From: Mesorhizobium sp. M7A.F.Ca.US.008.03.1.1
Lineage (GTDB): Bacteria > Pseudomonadota > Alphaproteobacteria > Rhizobiales > Rhizobiaceae
Assembly: GCF_003997495.1 (NCBI RefSeq)
Contig: NZ_RZRU01000001.1
Span: forward strand, 62,001 to 126,000
Direction: 5' to 3'
DNA: 64,000 nt
The notes under the pieces are model-generated. The model had not been told where the DNA came from and searched no databases. It saw nothing but the letters and a program-made list of their open reading frames with translations. Positions 25,841 to 34,069 of the stretch are shown piece by piece. How positions within the stretch are numbered: position 1 is the first letter of the stretch; each line of letters starts with the position of its first letter. The translations under genes and the position numbers were made by a program.

Positions 25841-26692
25841 ATGAAGAAACTTGGCATTCTGGCCGGCGTTGCCGGTCTTGCACTGACGGCGGTGCTGGCC
25901 GCCTCGATCCCCGGTTCGGCCGACGACAGCAAGCTCGAACAGCTCAAGGCGCAAGGCTTCGCTCGTCTCGCCATCGCCAACGAGCCGCCCTATACGGCGG
26001 TCGCCGCCGACGGCAAGGTTTCGGGTGCCGCGCCTGATGTGGCTCGCGAGATATTCAAGCGGCTCGGCGTCGCCGACGTCGCCGCTTCGATCTCCGAATA
26101 TGGCGCCATGATCCCCGGCCTGCAGGCCGGTCGCTTCGATGTCGTCACCGCCGGCCTGTTCATGAAGCCGGAGCGCTGTGCCGCGGTTGCGTATTCGGAA
26201 CCCGTGCTGTGCGACGCCGAGGCAATGCTGGTGAAGAAAGGCAATCCGAAAGGCTTCAAGAGCTATGAGGATGTCGCCAAGGATACGACTGCGACCATCG
26301 GTGCGCCGGGCGGCGGCACCGAGGAGAAGCTCGCGCTCAATGCCGGCGTGCCACGCGATCGCGTCATCGTCGTGCCGGATGGCCAGAGCGGCGTGAAGAT
26401 GCTTCAGGACGGCCGCATCGATGCTTATTCGCTGCCCGTCCTGTCGATCAATGATCTGGTCAAGAAGGCCAACGATCCGAACCTCGAAGTCATCGCTCCG
26501 GTGCAGGGCGCACCGGTCTATTGCGACGGCGCCGCCTTCAAGAAGGGCGACGAGGCACTGCGCGACGCCTTCGACGTAGAACTGGCCAAGATGAAGAAAT
26601 CAGGCGAGTTCGCCAAGATCATCGAGCCCTACGGCTTCTCGGCGGCGGCGGCGATGTCGACCAGCCGCGACAAGCTCTGCGCTGCGAAGTGA
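25841..26692 (+). CDS. ehuB: Ectoine/hydroxyectoine-binding periplasmic protein
   Basis: A 283-residue solute-binding protein. A signal peptide covers about residues 1-27 (basic MKKLG, hydrophobic core, cleavage near GSADD). The mature part has EPPYTAV, AGRFDVVTAGLFMKPERC and the hinge strand; the Glu, Phe and Arg in these correspond in position to ectoine-cage residues reported for Sinorhizobium EhuB. AAGGAG precedes the ATG. It binds ectoine and hydroxyectoine in the periplasm and presents them to EhuC/EhuD. A palindromic element immediately follows the stop codon. Confidence 0.92.
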   Translation: MKKLGILAGVAGLALTAVLAASIPGSADDSKLEQLKAQGFARLAIANEPPYTAVAADGKVSGAAPDVAREIFKRLGVADVAASISEYGAMIPGLQAGRFDVVTAGLFMKPERCAAVAYSEPVLCDAEAMLVKKGNPKGFKSYEDVAKDTTATIGAPGGGTEEKLALNAGVPRDRVIVVPDGQSGVKMLQDGRIDAYSLPVLSINDLVKKANDPNLEVIAPVQGAPVYCDGAAFKKGDEALRDAFDVELAKMKKSGEFAKIIEPYGFSAAAAMSTSRDKLCAAK

Positions 26693-26697
26693 TTTTT

Positions 26698-26824
26698 CCT
26701 TCTCCCCGTTCAACGGGGAGAAGGTGTCACGAAGTGACGGATGAGGGGCGGCGCCAAGTTCTGAGAGTTTAGCGCCGCCCCTCATCTGCCTGCCGGCATC
26801 TTCTCCCCGTAAACGGGGAGAAGG
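26698..26824. repeat. Palindromic intergenic repeat between ehuB and ehuC
   Basis: A ~127-bp element of nested inverted repeats. Outer hairpins CTTCTCCCCGT-ACGGGGAGAAGG occur at both ends, and the inner arms GATGAGGGGCGGCGC and GCGCCGCCCCTCATC pair across the centre. This matches the RIME-like palindromes scattered in rhizobial genomes. In mRNA it would fold into a strong structure directly after the binding-protein gene, which may stabilise ehuB mRNA relative to the permease genes. Confidence 0.85.
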
Positions 26825-26855
26825 AGCCAAACCCAACGTTGGAACATCTGACCCA

Positions 26856-27515
26856 ATGACCCAGTGGTCCGGCTATTTCGGCCTGATATTGCAGGGAGCG
26901 CTTGTCACCATCGAGCTGACGCTGATGGGGTCGGTGCTTGCCCTGCTCATGGCCTTTCTTGCCGGAATGGGGCGGCTGTCGCGCTTCTTCGTGCTGCGCG
27001 CGCTGGCCACCGCCTACATCGAATTCTTCCGCGGCACCTCGATCTTCGTGCAGTTGTTCTGGGCCTATTTCGTGCTGCCCTTCATCGGCATTTCGCTAAC
27101 CCCGTTGCAGGCCGGCGTGCTGGCGCTCGGCCTCAATGTCGGCGCCTACGCCGCCGAAGTCGTGCGCGGTGCCATCCAGTCGATCGGCCGCGAACAGTAT
27201 GAGGCCTGCACCGCGCTCAATCTCGGGCGATGGCAAGGCATGCGCCACATCATCCTGCCGCAGGCGCTGCTGGTGATGCTGCCGACCTTCGGCAACAACG
27301 CCATCGAATTGCTCAAGGCGACCGCCGTGGTGTCGCTGATCTCGCTCACCGATCTGACCTTCCAGGCGCAGGTGGTGCGCGCCCAGACCGGCAACACCCT
27401 GGTGCCGTTCACCACCATCCTGATCATCTATTTCATCCTCGCCTTGCTCATCTCGTGGGGCGTGCGTTCGCTGGAACGCCGCATGGCGCGCGGCCTTGAT
27501 GGGGTGCGTGCCTGA
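26856..27515 (+). CDS. ehuC: Ectoine/hydroxyectoine ABC transporter permease
   Basis: A 219-residue polar-amino-acid-type inner-membrane permease with about five hydrophobic segments. FRGTSIFVQLFWAYFVLP is the family's early cytoplasmic/membrane motif, and the EAA-like loop reads EQYEACTALNLGRWQGMRHIILPQAL, shown here by its core ALNLGRWQGMRHIILPQ. It forms a heterodimer with EhuD. The ATG at 26856 follows the palindromic repeat by about 30 bp, so expression may be lower than that of ehuB. Confidence 0.92.
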   Translation: MTQWSGYFGLILQGALVTIELTLMGSVLALLMAFLAGMGRLSRFFVLRALATAYIEFFRGTSIFVQLFWAYFVLPFIGISLTPLQAGVLALGLNVGAYAAEVVRGAIQSIGREQYEACTALNLGRWQGMRHIILPQALLVMLPTFGNNAIELLKATAVVSLISLTDLTFQAQVVRAQTGNTLVPFTTILIIYFILALLISWGVRSLERRMARGLDGVRA

Positions 27516-27549
27516 TGGCCAATGCCCTTCTGATAAATTGGGCTTGCTG

Positions 27550-28209
27550 ATGGAGTGGGATTGGAACTTCGTCTGGGAAATCATGCCGACGCTGATCCAG
27601 GGCGTGAAGATCACCATCCTGGCGACGCTGCTCGGCTCGGTGCTGGCGGCGATCGTCGGGCTGGGCATTGCGCTTGCGCGCCGCTCGCCCAACAAGGCGT
27701 TGTCGCGCACGGTCGGCTGGGCAGCCGAATTCATCCGCGGCACGCCGCTGCTGGTGCAGCTCTATTTCATCTTCTACGTGCTGCCCGACATCGGCATCCT
27801 GTTGCCGCCGCTGGTCGCCGGTGTCATCGGGCTCGGGCTGCATTACGGCACCTACACGGCCGAGGTGTATCGTGCCGGCATCGACAATGTGCCGCGCGGC
27901 CAATGGGAGGCGGCCAAGGCCTGCAATCTAAGCGCCAGGCAGACCTGGACCCACATCATCATTCCGCAGGCCATCCCGCCGATGATTCCGGCATTGGCCA
28001 ATTACTTCATCGCCATGTTCAAGGAAACGCCGCTGCTGTCGGCGATCACCGTGCTGGAACTGATGAACCAGGCCAAAAGCGTCGCCAACACCTACTATCG
28101 CTATATCGAGCCGATCACCCTGGTCGGTGCCTTCTTCCTCGTCATCAGTCTGTTTTCGGTCGTGCTGCTGCGCTGGCTGGAACGCCGCTACGGTAAGATC
28201 GAGAGGTAG
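27550..28209 (+). CDS. ehuD: Ectoine/hydroxyectoine ABC transporter permease
   Basis: A 219-residue paralogue of EhuC with the same topology. FIRGTPLLVQLYFIFYVLP and the EAA-type loop AKACNLSARQTWTHIIIPQA identify the polar amino acid permease family. The ATG at 27550 gives a normal N-terminus (MEWDWNFVWEIMPTL); an upstream start overlapping ehuC would add 18 residues of no clear character. The stop lies 3 nt before the TTG start of eutA, so transport and catabolic genes are contiguous. Confidence 0.92.
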   Translation: MEWDWNFVWEIMPTLIQGVKITILATLLGSVLAAIVGLGIALARRSPNKALSRTVGWAAEFIRGTPLLVQLYFIFYVLPDIGILLPPLVAGVIGLGLHYGTYTAEVYRAGIDNVPRGQWEAAKACNLSARQTWTHIIIPQAIPPMIPALANYFIAMFKETPLLSAITVLELMNQAKSVANTYYRYIEPITLVGAFFLVISLFSVVLLRWLERRYGKIER

Positions 28210-28212
28210 CCG

Positions 28213-28989
28213 TTGAAACCCTTGCCCGAGATCAAGATCTATCCAAAACGGCCGGCGCTGGATGCGCGCCCGCTCGACATGCGCATCGGCCTGATCATCC
28301 TGGCCACCGACCATACCAGCGAACAGGATTTCCGCCGCATGGTGGCGAGCGAGCGGATCGGCGTCTATGTCGCCCGCATTCCCTACGCCAACCCGACGAC
28401 GCCCGAAAACCTGCGCAAGATGCAGCCGGCGCTGACGGCGGGCGCGGCCCTGATCCTGCCCGACGAGCCACTCGATGCCATCTGCTATTCCTGCACCTCG
28501 GCCTCGGTGGTGATCGGCGATGCCGAGATCGAGGCGGCGATCCAGGTCACAAAGCCCGGCGTGCCAGTCGTTACGCCGCCGATGGCGGGCGTGCGCGGGC
28601 TGCGTGTGCTGGGCGCAAACAAGCTCAGCATCCTCACTCCCTACACGGTCGAGACATCCAGGCCGATGGCCACGTATTTCGCGGCGCGCGGCTTCGAGAT
28701 CGTCAGCTTCACCTGCCTCGGTTTCGAGGACGACCGCGAGATGGCGCGCATCGCACCGGCAACGCTTGTCGATCTGGCGCGGGAAGCGACCGACGCCAGC
28801 GCCGATGCGCTGTTCGTGTCCTGCACGGCGCTGCGTAGCGCCCTCGCGGTCACCGGCATGGAAAAGGCTATTGGACGTCCCGTGGTGACCAGCAACCAGG
28901 CGACCGCCTGGAATTGTCTGCGGCTTTGCGGAGATGACACGCCGCATCCCGAATTCGGCCGTCTGATGACGCAGCCATTTGCCGCCTGA
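28213..28989 (+). CDS. eutA: Ectoine utilisation protein EutA (Asp/Glu racemase/maleate isomerase fold)
   Basis: A 258-residue protein of the maleate isomerase / aspartate-glutamate racemase superfamily. The two catalytic cysteines appear in ICYSCTSASVVIG and LFVSCTALRS. In ectoine loci EutA is proposed, with EutB and EutC, to convert hydroxyectoine to ectoine or to handle a stereochemical step; its exact reaction is not settled. The start is TTG at 28213 with GAGAGG upstream, overlapping the end of ehuD's leader. It is directly followed by eutB. Confidence 0.88.
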   Translation: MKPLPEIKIYPKRPALDARPLDMRIGLIILATDHTSEQDFRRMVASERIGVYVARIPYANPTTPENLRKMQPALTAGAALILPDEPLDAICYSCTSASVVIGDAEIEAAIQVTKPGVPVVTPPMAGVRGLRVLGANKLSILTPYTVETSRPMATYFAARGFEIVSFTCLGFEDDREMARIAPATLVDLAREATDASADALFVSCTALRSALAVTGMEKAIGRPVVTSNQATAWNCLRLCGDDTPHPEFGRLMTQPFAA

Positions 28990-28998
28990 TTGATGATC

Positions 28999-29985
28999 AT
29001 GACACAGGTCACTCTTGAGCACATTCGCGCCGCGCGTGAGCGCATTGCCGGCAAGGTCGAGCGCACGCCGACCGTGCTATCCCAAAGTCTTTCCGACGAG
29101 CTGGGCGCACAGGTTCACCTCAAGCTCGAACACCGGCAGACCACCGGCAGTTTCAAGCTGCGTGGCGCCTCGAACGCCATCGCCTCGTTGAGCGCCGAAC
29201 AGAAGGCGCGTGGCGTGGTCGCGGCCTCGACCGGCAATCACGGCCGCGCGCTGGCGCATGCGGCGAAGCTTGAGGGCATGCGCGCCGTGATCTGCATGTC
29301 GCGCCTGGTGCCCGGCAACAAGCTCGAAGAGATCCGCCGGCTGGGCGCGGAGGTCCGCATCGTCGGCGACAGCCAGGACGATGCCCAGCAGGAGGTCGAT
29401 CGGCTGGTGGCGCAAGAGGGGCTGGTTATGCTGCCGCCCTTCGACCATCCCGACATTATCGCCGGGCAAGGCACGCTCGGGCTTGAGATGATCGAGCAGG
29501 TCCCGGATGCCGCCCTCGTTCTGGTCCAGCTCTCCGGCGGTGGGCTCGCCTCAGGCGTTGCTTCAGCCATCAAAGCCGTCAGCCCCCGGACAAAAGTCAT
29601 CGGTGTCTCGATGGCGCGCGGCGCGGCGATGAAGGCCAGCCTCGATGCGGGCCACCCGGTGCTGGTGGAAGAGTTGCCGACGCTTGCGGATTCGCTCGGC
29701 GGCGGCATCGGCCTCGACAACCGGCTGACCTTCGCCATGTGCCGCGACCTGCTCGACGATGTCATCCTGCTCAGTGAAGACGAGATCGCCGCCGGTATCC
29801 GCCACGCCTATGCGCGGGAGCGCGAGATCATCGAGGGCGCCGGCGCGGTCGGCATCGCCGCACTGCTCGCCGGCAAGATCACGACGAACGGGCCGGTGGT
29901 TGTTCTGCTTTCCGGCCGCAACATCGATATGGACGCGCACCGCAAGATTGTTTGCGGCGAAGCGCGATCGGAGCGTGCCGCATGA
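28999..29985 (+). CDS. eutB: Hydroxyectoine utilisation dehydratase EutB (threonine dehydratase-like)
   Basis: A PLP fold-type II dehydratase of 328 residues from the ATG at 28999 (an ATG two codons earlier is also possible). The PLP lysine is Lys53 in TTGSFKLRGASNA, the phosphate loop is QLSGGGLASG, and STGNHGRALAHAA is the substrate-binding asparagine loop. In hydroxyectoine catabolism it is proposed to dehydrate the hydroxylated intermediate. It overlaps eutC by 4 nt. Taken alone it would be called threonine/serine dehydratase; the context supports EutB. Confidence 0.88.
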   Translation: MTQVTLEHIRAARERIAGKVERTPTVLSQSLSDELGAQVHLKLEHRQTTGSFKLRGASNAIASLSAEQKARGVVAASTGNHGRALAHAAKLEGMRAVICMSRLVPGNKLEEIRRLGAEVRIVGDSQDDAQQEVDRLVAQEGLVMLPPFDHPDIIAGQGTLGLEMIEQVPDAALVLVQLSGGGLASGVASAIKAVSPRTKVIGVSMARGAAMKASLDAGHPVLVEELPTLADSLGGGIGLDNRLTFAMCRDLLDDVILLSEDEIAAGIRHAYAREREIIEGAGAVGIAALLAGKITTNGPVVVLLSGRNIDMDAHRKIVCGEARSERAA

Positions 29986-30974
29986 GCCGGATGACGATCC
30001 TCACCGAGCAAGAATTGCGCGCGATCGTGACACTCGATCTCGATGCCGTCGCCTGCGTCGAGAACGCCTTCCGCGCGCTTGCCACTCTGCCGGTGGCGAT
30101 GCCGCCGATCCTGCGGCTCGACATTCCCGAGCATCGCGGCGAGGTCGACGTGAAGACCGCCTATGTGCCGGGCATCGACGGTTTTGCCATCAAGATCAGC
30201 CCCGGCTTCTTCGACAACCCGAAGCTCGGCCTGCCTAGCGTCAACGGCATGATGGTGCTGCTTTCGGCCAAGACCGGCCTAGTCGAGGCGCTGTTGCTCG
30301 ACAATGGCTATCTCACCGACGTCCGCACGGCTGCTGCCGGCGCGGTCGCGGCCAAACATCTGTCGCGGCAGGACTCGTCGATTGCCGCGATCTTCGGCGC
30401 CGGCGTCCAGGCCGGGCTGCAATTGGAAGCCCTCAGGCTGGTACGGCCGATTGCCGAGGCACGCATCTGGGCGCGCGATGCAGCCAAGGCCGAGGCGACC
30501 GCCCGAGCCCTGCGCGAAAAGCTCGGCATTCTCGTGCGTGCCGTATCAGACGCGGCAAATGCAGTTGCCGGCGCCGACATCATCATCACCACCACGCCTT
30601 CGACCGAGCCGCTGATCAAGGCGGGATTCGTTTCCGCCGGCCAGCACATTACCGCGATGGGCTCCGACGCCGAGCACAAGAACGAGATCGCGCCGGCAAT
30701 CCTGCGCATGGCCGATCTCTATGTCGCCGACAGTGCCCGCCAGACAAGGCGGTTGGGTGAACTGCATCATGCCATCGCGGCGGGTGTGATGGCTGGAGAT
30801 GCGGAGGTGACCGAACTCGGACAGATCATCGCCGGCGAAAAACATGGCCGCCGCTCGGCCAGCGACATCACCATCGCCGATCTCACCGGCACCGGCGTCC
30901 AGGACACGGCGATTGCCACGCTCGCTCGAGACCGCGCGCGGGCGGTGAAGGCGGGAACCATTTTCGAAAGCTGA
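29982..30974 (+). CDS. eutC: Ectoine utilisation protein EutC (ornithine cyclodeaminase family)
   Basis: A 330-residue OCD/mu-crystallin protein. AAIFGAGVQAGLQLEAL is the NAD(P) loop, KISPGFFDNP the substrate-lysine region, and IIITTTPSTEPLIK and ITAMGSDAEHKNEI the conserved C-terminal motifs. With EutB it is thought to reduce the imine formed from hydroxyectoine back to the ectoine series. ATGA overlap with eutB indicates coupled translation. It is followed by two hairpin repeats before doeA. Confidence 0.9.
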   Translation: MSRMTILTEQELRAIVTLDLDAVACVENAFRALATLPVAMPPILRLDIPEHRGEVDVKTAYVPGIDGFAIKISPGFFDNPKLGLPSVNGMMVLLSAKTGLVEALLLDNGYLTDVRTAAAGAVAAKHLSRQDSSIAAIFGAGVQAGLQLEALRLVRPIAEARIWARDAAKAEATARALREKLGILVRAVSDAANAVAGADIIITTTPSTEPLIKAGFVSAGQHITAMGSDAEHKNEIAPAILRMADLYVADSARQTRRLGELHHAIAAGVMAGDAEVTELGQIIAGEKHGRRSASDITIADLTGTGVQDTAIATLARDRARAVKAGTIFES

Positions 30975-30986
30975 TACCGGCCGCAG

Positions 30987-31085
30987 GAGCATGATCCGGA
31001 AAAGTGGAGACCGGTTTTCCGAGAAGATCATGCTCAAGCAGAATGACCTGGAGCCGGATTCAACGAAGTTGAAACAGGCTCCAGG
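30987..31085. repeat. Two consecutive hairpins between eutC and doeA
   Basis: The first hairpin pairs GAGCATGATC (30987-30996) with GATCATGCTC (31026-31035). The second pairs CCTGGAGCC (31047-31055) with GGCTCCAGG (31077-31085), with an inner TTCAAC-GAA-GTTGAA. The first matches a hairpin common between rhizobial genes. No T-tract follows, so these look like mRNA-processing or stabilising structures instead of terminators. They divide the eut part from the doe part. Confidence 0.75.
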
Positions 31086-31109
31086 CCCAACAAACGAGGA
31101 CTAAGAACA

Positions 31110-32288
31110 ATGCAACCGAATCTGAAATTCTCGCGTGGCGAATTTGCGGATCGCCTCGCCAAGACGCGCAAGGCCATGGAGGTGAAGGGCGTCGATCTTC
31201 TTGTTATCAGCGATCCTTCCAACATGGCCTGGCTGACCGGCTACGACGGCTGGTCGTTCTATGTGCATCAGGCCGTCATCGTGCCGCCATCGGGCGAACC
31301 GGTCTGGTACGGGCGCGGCCAGGACGCCAACGGCGCCAAGCGCACCGCCTATATCGCGCACGACAACATCGTCGGCTATGCCGACCACTATGTGCAGTCG
31401 ACCGAGCGCCACCCGATGGATTTTTTGGCCAGCGTGCTTGCGGATCGCGGCTGGGGCAAGCTGACAGTCGGCGTCGAGATGGACAATTACTGGTTCTCGG
31501 CCGCAGCCTTCGCATCGCTGCAGAAGCATCTGCCCAATGCCCGCTTTGTCGATGCCACCGCGCTGGTCAACTGGCAGCGCGCGATCAAGAGCCCGACCGA
31601 GATCGATTATATGCGCAAGGCCGCCCGCATCGTCGAAGCGATGCACCAGCGTATCGTCGACAAGATCGAAGTCGGCATGCGCAAATGCGATCTCGTTGCC
31701 GAAATCTACGATGCCGGCACGCGCGGCGTCGACGGCATCGGCGGCGACTATCCGGCGATCGTGCCGCTGCTGCCGTCGGGTGCCGATGCTTCGGCGCCGC
31801 ATCTGACCTGGGACGACAGACCGATGAAGCGGGGCGAGGGCACCTTCTTCGAGATCGCCGGCTGCTACAACCGCTATCACTGCCCACTGTCGCGCACCGT
31901 CTTCCTCGGCAAGCCGACGCAGGAATTCCTCGATGCCGAGAAGGCGACGCTGGAAGGCATGGAAGCGGGCTTGGCCGCTGCAAAACCCGGCAACGCCTGC
32001 GAGGACATCGCCAACGCCTTCTTCGGTGTCCTCAAGCGATACGGCATCGTCAAGGACAACCGCACCGGCTATTCGATCGGCCTGTCCTATCCGCCGGACT
32101 GGGGCGAGCGCACGATGAGCCTGCGTCCCGGCGACTGCACCGAACTCAAGCCCGGCATGACCTTCCATTTCATGACCGGCCTGTGGCTGGAAACGATGGG
32201 ACTGGAGATCACCGAATCCATCCTGATCACCGAAACGGGTGTAGAGTGCCTGGCCAATGTGCCGCGCAAGCTGGTGGTGAAGGATTGA
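31110..32288 (+). CDS. doeA: Ectoine hydrolase
   Basis: A 392-residue M24 (creatinase/aminopeptidase P fold) protein, also called EutD. An N-terminal creatinase-like domain (about 1-150; NMAWLTGYDGWSFYVHQAV) precedes the pita-bread domain with YCHFE-type elements such as FEIAGCYNRYHCPLSRTVF and GYSIGLSYPPDWGER. DoeA opens the ectoine ring to N-alpha-acetyl-diaminobutyrate (and some N-gamma isomer). The family lacks several metal ligands of true aminopeptidases. doeB follows after 5 nt. The ehu/eut context makes this assignment strong. Confidence 0.93.
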   Translation: MQPNLKFSRGEFADRLAKTRKAMEVKGVDLLVISDPSNMAWLTGYDGWSFYVHQAVIVPPSGEPVWYGRGQDANGAKRTAYIAHDNIVGYADHYVQSTERHPMDFLASVLADRGWGKLTVGVEMDNYWFSAAAFASLQKHLPNARFVDATALVNWQRAIKSPTEIDYMRKAARIVEAMHQRIVDKIEVGMRKCDLVAEIYDAGTRGVDGIGGDYPAIVPLLPSGADASAPHLTWDDRPMKRGEGTFFEIAGCYNRYHCPLSRTVFLGKPTQEFLDAEKATLEGMEAGLAAAKPGNACEDIANAFFGVLKRYGIVKDNRTGYSIGLSYPPDWGERTMSLRPGDCTELKPGMTFHFMTGLWLETMGLEITESILITETGVECLANVPRKLVVKD

Positions 32289-32293
32289 GCCCG

Positions 32294-33292
32294 ATGTCCA
32301 GTACCCGCCCGTCGCCAATCGCGCCGACCGTCGATTTCGACCGCGATGGCGTGCAGCATGGTTTCCTGCGCCTGCCCTACAGCCGAGATGACTCGGCGTG
32401 GGGCTCGGTGATGATCCCGATCTGCGTTATCCGCAACGGCAAGGGGCCGGCAGCATTGCTTTCCGGCGGCAACCATGGCGACGAGTATGAGGGGCCGCTG
32501 GCCCTCTACGATCTCGCCAGGACCCTCGATCCCAAGCAAGTCAGCGGCACGGTGATCATCGTGCCGGCAATGAACTATCCGGCCTTCCGCGCCGGCACGC
32601 GCACCTCGCCGATCGACAAGGGCAACATGAACCGCAGCTTTCCCGGCCGGCCGGACGGGACGGTGACCGAAAAGATCGCCGATTATTTCCAGCGTGAGCT
32701 GCTCCCCCGCGCCGACATCGTGTTCGACTTCCACTCCGGCGGCAAGACGCTGGACTTCGTGCCGTTCTGCGCCGCGCATACTTTGCCCGACAAGGCGCTG
32801 GAACAGAAAGCCTTTGACGCGGTCGCGGCCTTTGCCGCCCCGTTCTCGATGCGCATGATCGAAATCGACGCCGTAGGCATGTACGACACGGCAGCCGAGG
32901 AGATGGGCAAGGTCTTTGTCAGCACCGAGCTTGGCGGCGGCGGCACCTCGCGCGCGCAGACGGTGCGGATCGCGCGGCACGGTATCCTCAACGTGCTGCG
33001 TCATGCCGGCATCGTTGCCGGAGCGGTCGAGAGGGGCAAAACCCAGTGGCTCGACATGCCGTCGGGCGATTGTTTCTCGTTCGCCGAAGATGACGGCATG
33101 ATCGAAACCATGGTCGACCTCGGCGAGCCCGTCGAAGACGGCGCGGTACTGGCACGCATCCATTCCACCGGCCGCACCGGCGTCGCGCCGCAGGAAATCC
33201 GGGCAAAAATGTCGGGCATGCTGGCGGCGCGGCATTTCCCCGGGCTGGTCAAAGCCGGCGACTGCGCGGCGGTGGTGGCTGTGCACGTCTGA
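32294..33292 (+). CDS. doeB: N2-acetyl-L-2,4-diaminobutanoate deacetylase
   Basis: A 332-residue zinc hydrolase of the succinylglutamate desuccinylase/aspartoacylase family, also called EutE. The zinc motif GGNHGDEYEGP and the later FDFHSGGKTLDF supply the His-Glu-His ligands, and MNRSFPG is the substrate Arg region. It releases acetate from N-alpha-acetyl-diaminobutyrate to give diaminobutyrate for DoeD. The ATG at 32294 lies 5 nt after the doeA stop. It is the last gene of the ehu-eut-doe operon. Confidence 0.93.
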   Translation: MSSTRPSPIAPTVDFDRDGVQHGFLRLPYSRDDSAWGSVMIPICVIRNGKGPAALLSGGNHGDEYEGPLALYDLARTLDPKQVSGTVIIVPAMNYPAFRAGTRTSPIDKGNMNRSFPGRPDGTVTEKIADYFQRELLPRADIVFDFHSGGKTLDFVPFCAAHTLPDKALEQKAFDAVAAFAAPFSMRMIEIDAVGMYDTAAEEMGKVFVSTELGGGGTSRAQTVRIARHGILNVLRHAGIVAGAVERGKTQWLDMPSGDCFSFAEDDGMIETMVDLGEPVEDGAVLARIHSTGRTGVAPQEIRAKMSGMLAARHFPGLVKAGDCAAVVAVHV

Positions 33293-33762
33293 GCGGTTCC
33301 GCCGAAGCTTGCTCCACCCGGCTCGGGGCCTTCGTCACTTGCTCTGCGTTCGTCGCGGCCCCTTCGGCGCGGCGCAAAGAAGCAGGATGGCGAGCGGAGT
33401 CGACATTGCAGGAGGATGTCACTATATAGCGGCGGCTTCGACCTGCGCGCCCGAGGGCAGCACCTCGAAGCAACTGTGAATGTGTAGTGTGTTGTGCCAT
33501 CTATTGTGACGGAAATCGGCTCGGAAACCGGAAAAAAGCAAATAGAAACAGTGGCGCAGCGCTGGGTGTGACCCAGCTAACGGTACCGACCCCTCCAGAA
33601 TCAGAAAATGCTCTTGACCCCTCGATTTCCTATGGCTCTGTGGACCTTGGACGGCATTGGCTTGCCGGCTGACCGCGACTCGGCTGGAATGGGGACATGC
33701 ATCCTTTGCGGGATGTCGACGTTTATGATTACCAACCGGCTTTGCCGCCAGGGAACAGCAGT
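33293..33762. other. 470-bp intergenic region without a recognised gene
   Basis: The region separates doeB from the DUF768 gene. It holds a perfect 7-bp hairpin GCTGGGT-gtg-ACCCAGC at 33561-33577 without a T-tract, and short open frames on both strands that lack coding-like composition. A GGGA ribosome-binding site for the DUF768 gene is at its right end. Base composition is less GC-rich between about 33470 and 33640 than in the flanking genes. Confidence 0.5.
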
Positions 33763-34017
33763 ATGAGTGAACACGCCATCGAATTCTTGCGGGGATGGAT
33801 CGGCGAAAAGGTCCATTGCCAGTCCTCCCAGGCAAGGATCGACAAGCAGGCCGAAACCTTGGCCAAGGAGTGCGCCGCCGAGGCGGCCGAGGTCGGCATT
33901 CCGCTGGAGGATATCCAGGAAGAAGTCGGCGATATCCAGGAACTTATCGCATCCCGGCTTGAGGAAGCGGCCGAGGCCGAGGAAAGCCAGCAGGCCCCCA
34001 GAAAAGCCGCGGAATGA
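33763..34017 (+). CDS. DUF768 domain-containing small protein
   Basis: An 84-residue acidic, highly helical cytosolic protein. The start SEHAIEFLRGWIGEKV and the mid-section ECAAEAAEVGIPLEDIQEEV match the DUF768 family, which I know mainly from Mesorhizobium, where many paralogues exist. Function is unknown. The ATG at 33763 follows AGGGAAC; an in-frame ATG 66 nt upstream would add residues that do not fit the family. A terminator follows at 34043. It stands alone between the ectoine operon and a convergent peptidase gene. Confidence 0.8.
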   Translation: MSEHAIEFLRGWIGEKVHCQSSQARIDKQAETLAKECAAEAAEVGIPLEDIQEEVGDIQELIASRLEEAAEAEESQQAPRKAAE

Positions 34018-34042
34018 TCGCATAGCGGCGACGTTGTTTCAT

Positions 34043-34065
34043 CGCGGGCTTCTGGCCCGCGTTTT
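34043..34065 (+). terminator. Rho-independent terminator after the DUF768 gene
   Basis: CGCGGGC (34043-34049) pairs with GCCCGCG (34055-34061) around a 5-nt loop, followed by TTTT. It lies 26 bp after the stop codon and 5 bp before the convergent peptidase stop. Confidence 0.75.
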
Positions 34066-34069
34066 GTCT

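Noticed and set aside
26698..26824. Possible CRISPR or rho-independent terminator array
   Set aside because: The repeats are inverted and nested, not direct and spaced; there is no T-tract. It fits a rhizobial palindromic repeat better.
33422..33835. 137-residue open frame on the minus strand in the 470-bp gap
   Set aside because: It overlaps the start of the DUF768 gene and has a random-looking, Arg/His/Ser-rich sequence and no ribosome-binding site.
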